Shown: positions 1-3,956 of the stretch, piece by piece
How positions within the stretch are numbered: position 1 is the first letter of the stretch
Layout of the letters: the number at the start of each line of letters is the position of its first letter
Source: Pseudomonas sp.
GTDB taxonomy: Bacteria; Pseudomonadota; Gammaproteobacteria; Pseudomonadales; Pseudomonadaceae
DNA length: 5,308 nt
NCBI GenBank assembly: GCA_029240955.1
Contig: JARDZH010000197.1
Coordinates: 1 to 5,308, forward strand
Direction: 5' to 3'
Program-made: the position numbers and the translations under genes
The notes under the pieces: generated by a model
Database searches by the model: none
What the model saw: the letters and a program-made list of their open reading frames with translations, nothing else
What the model was told of the DNA's origin: nothing

Positions 1-1349
1 GGCGTCAGCTCAAACCGCTCTGACAGACGGGCGTATACCTGCGCCTTGGCCGCGTACGCCTTGCTGTTTTCCAGGTTCTGCAGCAGTCGAGTCCAGGCGT
101 GGCGATGCTCTGGATACCGCTCGGTATAACCGCTCAACCAGGCCGCAGCCTGATTTTCCGGTGGCTGTATCTCTTGCGCTTCGTACGCATACAGCAGCGC
201 ATCCAGTTCCGCATCGGTCAACGCGCGCTGCTGCATGATGTCCTCCAGCAGCGGAATCATTTTCTCGAAATCCGCTTGCTGGCTCGCCAACTGCCATGCA
301 TGTTCGCGGGTCTGCCGAGTGTCTTGCCGTTCAAGCAAACGCAGCCAGAGGTCCAGAGCAGCAGCGGGGTCATTACGCCATTCCCCCAGGTGAGCCATTT
401 TCTCCAGCAATTGCAGGTCATTCGGGTTCGCTGCCAGCAACTGCTGGCCGCTCGCCCAGGCACCTTCGAGGTCGCCAAACGCCAGGCGGACGTTGAATTC
501 CTCCGGCAGAATGTGCGGATTATCCGGTTGCAGTATTCGCCATCGATCAAGCATGCGCTGAGCCAGATCGAATCGCCTGCTCTGCACCGCAGTCGTAATA
601 CCCTGCTCCAGCCAGGCTGCATCGGCCTGCGGATCGTCAAGCCGCTCCAGCTCGTCCGCCAGAACTTGCGCGGCCTGCTCACCGCGGTTGGCGGCCAGAA
701 AGCTGTCGAATGCCTGCCGCGCATAGGTCCGACGCTCGGGCGCAGCGGTCTGGTCATCCCTCATCTGGACATAGATGTCCGCCGCCCGCTCGGGCTGCTC
801 GCCTGCCAGGTACCATTGCGCGGCGGCCAGCCGGGACGCGTCGCGCTGTGCCGGGTCCCGAGCGGCGATATCCTCGTAGACGCTGGCGGCGTAAGCGGGT
901 GCCTGCATGGCCAGCGCGAGGCTGGCGAGTTCCTGCTGCTGCGGCAGGGGCAGATTGTGGTGATCGATGCCTTTCAACTGATCGAGCAAGTGGCGCGGGT
1001 CTGCGGCGTGGGTGTTTTGCTCGGCGACATCGAGCTTGAGCGCATAAAACGCCTGCAGTTGTGGCTGCGGCGCGGCCCAGTCTTTCAGATAGCGGCGCGC
1101 CTTCGGATAGTCACCCAGGCGAATCAGCAGGTCGATCAACCGCATACGCAACTGATGATCGTCCGGGCGTGCGGCCAGCAGCAATTCGGCGTAGTTGGCA
1201 GAAACGAAATCGGGCTCCCGCCCATCCGGCTGGAAGACGTCCTCACTCTGGAACGCTCCCCACAACAAGCCGCTGACCGCCACGGCCGCCCCGGTCAGGG
1301 CCCATGGCTTGAGCAAGCGATTGTTCTTGAGCGTGGAAGAATTACGCAT
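1..1349 (-). CDS. pelB: PelB-like membrane-anchored TPR export protein (5' part only)
   Basis: Reading from the ATG at 1349 leftwards, the frame stays open for 449 complete codons and leaves the window without a stop. Residues 1-14 are basic and polar (KNNRLLK), and about 15-33 (PWALTGAAVAVSGLLWGAF) form a single membrane segment or uncleaved signal anchor. The motif QPDGREPD follows at 40-47. From about 51 the protein is nearly all helical, with TPR-like helix pairs such as LLIRLGDYPKARRYL and AAQWYLAGEQPERAADIY. Known family: Pseudomonas PelB (about 1,190 residues) has an inner-membrane anchor, a long periplasmic TPR scaffold that binds PelA, and a C-terminal outer-membrane beta-barrel. Only the anchor and part of the scaffold are visible here; the barrel would lie outside. 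An AAGGAA sequence (1361-1366) inside the end of the preceding gene is a plausible ribosome binding site. The 2 bp gap after the PelA-like gene implies co-transcription and probable translational coupling. A generic TPR protein cannot be excluded, but the order hydrolase then TPR protein matches pelA-pelB. Confidence 0.8.
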   Translation of the reverse strand, partial: MRNSSTLKNNRLLKPWALTGAAVAVSGLLWGAFQSEDVFQPDGREPDFVSANYAELLLAARPDDHQLRMRLIDLLIRLGDYPKARRYLKDWAAPQPQLQAFYALKLDVAEQNTHAADPRHLLDQLKGIDHHNLPLPQQQELASLALAMQAPAYAASVYEDIAARDPAQRDASRLAAAQWYLAGEQPERAADIYVQMRDDQTAAPERRTYARQAFDSFLAANRGEQAAQVLADELERLDDPQADAAWLEQGITTAVQSRRFDLAQRMLDRWRILQPDNPHILPEEFNVRLAFGDLEGAWASGQQLLAANPNDLQLLEKMAHLGEWRNDPAAALDLWLRLLERQDTRQTREHAWQLASQQADFEKMIPLLEDIMQQRALTDAELDALLYAYEAQEIQPPENQAAAWLSGYTERYPEHRHAWTRLLQNLENSKAYAAKAQVYARLSERFELT

Positions 1350-1351
1350 CC

Positions 1352-2236
1352 CTAATCGGCTTCCTTGACGACGTCGATGGTGCCGACACCCAGTGAATCA
1401 AGATCGGGCGATGCAACGTAGGGCACAAATCCTTCGGCACGGAGCCGTTTGACGAGCCGCCGCGCCTCGTCACGGCGCTCGGGTGGCAGGTACTCGATGG
1501 CCACCAGGGGAATGGTCTGGTCCCGCAAGGGCCGCAGCTGGCTTTCCAGCCACTGGCGGTCAGCTTTGGGGACTGGGCGGTAACGACGCGTCGAAGCGTC
1601 CCAGCCGGCACGGATCGACTCGACCGCCACGGCTGCCGCCAGGCCTTCCAGATCCTGCAGGACTTCAAATCCACGGTTGAAAAAGAGCTTCATGAGCGGC
1701 TGGCGCTGATGCAGCTCGCGAAGCAGGCTGGTCAGCGCGATTCGCTGCGCTTCCCACTCGGGCTCCGGCAGCAACTGAAAGCTGTCGAGCGTGTCAAGGA
1801 ACAGCCCTGCATAACCCTGGGACCGCAGATCTGCAGCGCGGGTAAAAAGATGGTCGCGCCACACCTGCGACTCGAGATTCATTACCTGGCTGTTCCAGGG
1901 GCCGTTACGCACGGGGCTGATCGCGTCTGACAGTGACTGGGCCTTCAGCTCAGCGGGCCCACCGTGAAACTCGCCAACCGACAAGTAGGCGAACGGCAGC
2001 CCGCCCTGTGAACGCAGCACGTCGACATCGGCCGGGGAGAGATGGTCCGGCTCGACCACGGACCAGTCGAACTGAGCCAACTGAGCCAGAGGAGGATTGT
2101 CGGCGTACCAAAAAACCACACTTGAAAGCTGCAAAGTCGCCCCTTGTATGAACGGTCCGGGGACCAGAAGGATCAAAGCGGCCAGGAGCTGTGTGGCTGT
2201 CGGACAGGTCCGGGCTTTGCGAGAAACAGTGTCCAT
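1352..2236 (-). CDS. pelA: PelA-type glycoside hydrolase (GH166), hydrolase domain only
   Basis: This 294-residue secreted protein has a basic start (SRKAR), a hydrophobic stretch at about 15-30 (LLAALILLVPGPF) and a likely signal-peptidase site after QGA (residue 33). The body matches the N-terminal hydrolase of PelA, an endo-acting alpha-1,4-N-acetylgalactosaminidase-type fold: SSVVFWYADNPPL (38-50), QFDWSVVEPDHL (55-66), GLFLDTLD (144-151), FFNRGFEVL (185-193), VESIRAGWD (205-213), VAIEYLP (245-251) and a closing LGVGTIDVV. Asp148 and Glu206 are the likely catalytic acids. They are 58 residues apart, the spacing I recall for Asp160 and Glu218 of P. aeruginosa PelA. In Pel systems this domain acts in the periplasm and cleaves the polymer. 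P. aeruginosa PelA has about 948 residues and carries a deacetylase further on; this protein ends where the hydrolase domain ends. The start at 2236 is preferred because it gives an intact signal peptide; its Shine-Dalgarno is weak (GAG, GGG upstream). It lies 57 bp after the epimerase gene and 2 bp before pelB. Confidence 0.85.
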   Translation of the reverse strand: MDTVSRKARTCPTATQLLAALILLVPGPFIQGATLQLSSVVFWYADNPPLAQLAQFDWSVVEPDHLSPADVDVLRSQGGLPFAYLSVGEFHGGPAELKAQSLSDAISPVRNGPWNSQVMNLESQVWRDHLFTRAADLRSQGYAGLFLDTLDSFQLLPEPEWEAQRIALTSLLRELHQRQPLMKLFFNRGFEVLQDLEGLAAAVAVESIRAGWDASTRRYRPVPKADRQWLESQLRPLRDQTIPLVAIEYLPPERRDEARRLVKRLRAEGFVPYVASPDLDSLGVGTIDVVKEAD

Positions 2237-2293
2237 AACCCACTCGTGATAAATGAATCGATGCCTGAACTCGTCGCCAGGCGAGCCACGTGT

Positions 2294-3235
2294 TCAGAGA
2301 CTTCGTATAAGTTGAGCGAGACCTTCTCTGACGGACACCGGGTCGGGCAGCGAAAAGTGCGTGCGCAGACGCGTCGTATCGGCACGTGAATGCTGGATAT
2401 CCCCCGCGCGTGGTTCGAGATAAGCTACGTTCGGGACGATGCCGATGATGCTGGCAAGCTCTTCGATAATCTGGTTGAGGCTCGTGGAGCGGCCCAGTCC
2501 TACGTTCACAGGTTCGTTCGGTGGCGCACTGGCGGCCACCGCCTGGCGAATCACCCCGACCAGATCCGTTACAAACACAAAATCGCGTGTCTGCGAACCG
2601 TCGCCAAACACCTTGATCTGCTGACCGGCAACAGCGAGAAGCGTAAAAATGCTTATCACGCCGGAGTACGGCGATGACGGGTCCTGACGTGGACCGAAGA
2701 TGTTGAAGAAGCGCAGGATGACCGGCTCTAAACCGTGTTCCCGCCGGTAAAAGTCCAAGTAGTACTCACCGGCTAGTTTGTCGGACGCATAGGGTGTAAG
2801 CGGCGACTTCGCGATGTCTTCGTTCACCGATATGCCTTCGCCGTTATTGCCATATATCGCCGCGCTTGAGGCAAAGACAACGCGCTTCACACCCGCCTTC
2901 AACATGGCCTCGCAGACATTGAGCGTGCCCGCAAAGTTACTGTGGTGAGTGCCAACCGGATCGTCCACCGAGGCCTGAACCGAAGCGACCGCTGCCAGGT
3001 GAACCACCGCACTGCACCCCGTTACGGCCTGCTCGACCGTGGTCAAGTCAGCGACATCGCCAATCGTGACTCTCAGGCTCGGATTGTTCATGGGCAAGTT
3101 ATGCAGCTTGCCCGACGACAGGTTGTCCAGAACACGGACCTGATAACCTTGATTCAACAGTGCTTCCACGAGATGAGAGCCGATGAAGCCGGCGCCACCC
3201 GTCACAAGTATGCGACAAGCATGCAAAGGGGCCAC
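2294..3235 (-). CDS. pelX: NAD-dependent sugar-nucleotide epimerase, PelX-like UDP-GlcNAc C4-epimerase
   Basis: This 313-residue protein is an extended short-chain dehydrogenase/reductase of the GalE/WbpP type. It shows the NAD-binding motif TGGAGFIG (12-19), an acidic residue after the second strand (LDNLSSG, 36-42), GDVADL (59-64), HLAA (79-82), catalytic SSAAIYG (123-129) and the YxxxK pair Tyr149/Lys153, which fall at the same numbers as in E. coli GalE. RFFNIFGPRQ (175-184) and RAGDIQHSRAD (276-286) complete the pattern. In that last motif Ser283 occupies the position of Tyr299 in E. coli GalE. A small residue there (Ser in WbpP, Cys in human GALE) is known to admit N-acetylated substrates, so UDP-GlcNAc/UDP-GalNAc interconversion is likely. 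PelX, an epimerase of this type, is known from some pel clusters, where it supplies UDP-GalNAc. Translation starts at GTG (3235) with AGGA (3241-3244) five bases upstream; no better start precedes the nucleotide-binding motif. It is the first gene of the leftward operon. Another GalE-like role in a neighbouring surface polysaccharide is the main alternative. Confidence 0.85.
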   Translation of the reverse strand: MAPLHACRILVTGGAGFIGSHLVEALLNQGYQVRVLDNLSSGKLHNLPMNNPSLRVTIGDVADLTTVEQAVTGCSAVVHLAAVASVQASVDDPVGTHHSNFAGTLNVCEAMLKAGVKRVVFASSAAIYGNNGEGISVNEDIAKSPLTPYASDKLAGEYYLDFYRREHGLEPVILRFFNIFGPRQDPSSPYSGVISIFTLLAVAGQQIKVFGDGSQTRDFVFVTDLVGVIRQAVAASAPPNEPVNVGLGRSTSLNQIIEELASIIGIVPNVAYLEPRAGDIQHSRADTTRLRTHFSLPDPVSVREGLAQLIRSL

Positions 3236-3240
3236 CTGAT

Positions 3241-3244
3241 TCCT
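3241..3244 (-). promoter_or_regulatory. Ribosome binding site supporting the GTG start of the epimerase
   Basis: On the minus strand AGGA sits five bases before the GTG at 3235. It decides the start, since no ATG precedes the TGGAGFIG nucleotide-binding motif in this frame. The surrounding context is ATCAGGAATCAG. Confidence 0.65.
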
Positions 3245-3360
3245 GATGAGCAGGACTTACAGTAAAAGTTATGCCTCGCGTAAGTAGCGCAAAGCTCTGG
3301 AACAACTTTCCTGACCGATGATTGCATTCAAGGCAAGACGGAATTGCCAGTCTAACGGCC

Positions 3361-3380
3361 GTGATCCATGAGCGGATCAC
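3361..3380. promoter_or_regulatory. Perfect inverted repeat, 7 bp arms, in the pel leader
   Basis: The arms GTGATCC (3361-3367) and GGATCAC (3374-3380) pair perfectly around a six-base spacer. It lies about 126 bp upstream of the epimerase start. It could be a protein operator or, if transcription begins upstream, a hairpin in the 5' untranslated RNA. There is no T-run, so it is not a standard terminator. Confidence 0.4.
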
Positions 3381-3421
3381 ATCGTACCAAGTGTATGTTT
3401 GGCATGAGATTTTCACCCATT

Positions 3422-3487
3422 GTTATACCCTATCAGGTAATGCATTCCCGACAAGAACTGGCCGCCAAACGGTTGGCGAATGTTATA
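3422..3487 (-). promoter_or_regulatory. Candidate promoter zone for the leftward pel operon
   Basis: The minus strand carries two TATAAC sequences, at 3422-3427 and 3482-3487, each five of six matches to the sigma-70 -10 consensus and each within AT-rich DNA. Neither has a good -35 at 16 to 18 bp, which would fit an activator-dependent promoter or a false match. A transcript from either would have a leader of about 180 to 240 bases before the GTG at 3235. Confidence 0.3.
3463..3478. promoter_or_regulatory. Near-perfect 16 bp palindrome, possible operator
   Basis: CGCCAA and TTGGCG flank a four-base centre (ACGG), giving 14 of 16 symmetric positions. It lies between the two minus-strand TATAAC boxes and about 235 bp before the epimerase start. 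Its position and symmetry resemble a dimeric regulator site; the regulator is not identifiable from the sequence. Confidence 0.35.
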
Positions 3488-3502
3488 TGAACGCTGTATA
3501 TG
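3473..3502 (+). promoter_or_regulatory. Weak candidate rightward sigma-70 promoter
   Basis: TTGGCG (3473-3478) and TATATG (3497-3502) are separated by 18 bp on the plus strand. If used, it would give the siderophore receptor a leader of about 450 bases running through the REP element, which is unusually long, so a promoter closer to the gene may be the real one. Confidence 0.18.
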
Positions 3503-3518
3503 CAATTAAAGTTTATGA

Positions 3519-3535
3519 GTGTTAAACATTTACAC
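3519..3535. promoter_or_regulatory. 17 bp imperfect palindrome in AT-rich DNA
   Basis: GTGTTAAACATTTACAC has outer arms GTGT/ACAC and inner AA/TT pairs, six of eight paired positions around a central base. It resembles a dimeric repressor or activator site but matches no box I can name with confidence; it is not a CRP/Vfr, Anr or FleQ consensus. Confidence 0.25.
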
Positions 3536-3732
3536 AAGTTACAAGATTGAAACAGCAAGCCCGCGTTATTTGTTCTGAAGTGTAGGCCTAACGTTACTCA
3601 CGAACAGGCAGACATCCGTGTGCACCCTCCAAATGAAGGTTGCCTGAATAACAGCGCCGTAAACATCCCGTGACAACCTCACGACCACTCGCAAACGATC
3701 ACGCCAACGCCGACGTCTGGCCGCACTTGCAC

Positions 3733-3758
3733 TTGTAGGAGCGACCTTGGTCGCGAAG
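3733..3758. repeat. REP-like palindromic element of the Pseudomonas type
   Basis: The sequence has the GTAG tetranucleotide (3735-3738), then GGAGCGACC, a TT turn and GGTCGCGAAG. The stem GCGACC (3741-3746) with GGTCGC (3749-3754) is perfect. This layout of a GTAG/GGAG head followed by a short hairpin is that of the extragenic palindromes mobilised by REP-associated tyrosine transposases (RAYT) in Pseudomonas. Only one copy is visible here and no transposase gene is present. It sits about 200 bp before the receptor gene and could influence transcript stability or DNA gyrase/IHF binding, which is inference. Confidence 0.65.
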
Positions 3759-3886
3759 CGATGGTACAGACGCGCCATCTTCCGCCGCTGCGCAGCAAGC
3801 TGGCCCGACAACCGTCTGGTTGCCTTAAGTCTCGAGGGTTCAACCGGGCCAGAGGCATCCGTGGCAAAGCACTCCGACCCCTGTTG

Positions 3887-3898
3887 CGAAATATTTCG
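3887..3898. promoter_or_regulatory. 12 bp perfect palindrome upstream of the siderophore receptor
   Basis: CGAAATATTTCG is its own reverse complement and ends 58 bp before the receptor ATG. Iron-receptor genes are usually Fur-controlled, and an AT-centred palindrome at this distance is where an operator is expected, but the sequence does not match the 19 bp Fur box well. Confidence 0.35.
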
Positions 3899-3944
3899 AC
3901 CGCTCGTTCGTATAGGAGGGAAACGCCACTTGTGACATTGGAAC

Positions 3945-3949
3945 AGGAG
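3945..3949 (+). promoter_or_regulatory. Ribosome binding site of the siderophore receptor
   Basis: AGGAG lies seven bases before the ATG at 3957, which fixes the start and yields a complete signal peptide. A second, stronger Shine-Dalgarno-like AGGAGGG occurs at 3914-3920, too far upstream to serve this ATG. Confidence 0.75.
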
Positions 3950-3956
3950 TTAGTTG

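Larger units (their letters stand above)
3236..3956. other. 721 bp divergent intergenic region
   Basis: This region separates the leftward epimerase-pelA-pelB unit from the rightward siderophore receptor, so it must carry both sets of control signals. No open frame in it has convincing codon use, recognisable protein content or a supporting ribosome binding site. Positions 3400 to 3560 are clearly AT-rich against the rest. They contain two TATAAC boxes on the minus strand and three inverted repeats (3361-3380, 3463-3478, 3519-3535). Positions 3560 to 3730 hold nothing I can assign. A REP-like element lies at 3733-3758 and a 12 bp palindrome at 3887-3898. I see no tRNA, no rho-independent terminator and no obvious full Fur box. 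Confidence 0.8.

Noticed and set aside
99..1355. Long plus-strand open frame of 418 codons opposite pelB
   Set aside because: It is exactly antisense to a gene with convincing TPR content, has no recognisable domain, and long antisense frames are expected in GC-rich DNA.
2274..2284. Hairpin TCGCC-A-GGCGA between the epimerase and pelA genes as a terminator
   Set aside because: The loop is one base, the stem is short, there is no T-run, and the 57 bp gap fits an operon.
3332..3349. Sigma-54 type promoter on the minus strand (TGGCAA...TTGCC)
   Set aside because: The GG and GC doublets are 12 bases apart instead of the required 10.
3322..3525. Small plus-strand open frame in the AT-rich leader
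   Set aside because: It has no ribosome binding site of note and no recognisable protein features; its span is better explained as regulatory DNA.
3566..3811. Small minus-strand open frame in the intergenic region
   Set aside because: Part of its sequence (RFATKVAPTS) is simply the translated REP element; there is no conserved domain or ribosome binding site.
3884..3916. Sigma-70 promoter TTGCGA with TATAGG before the receptor
   Set aside because: The spacer would be 21 bp, too long for a normal promoter, and the -10 matches only four of six positions.
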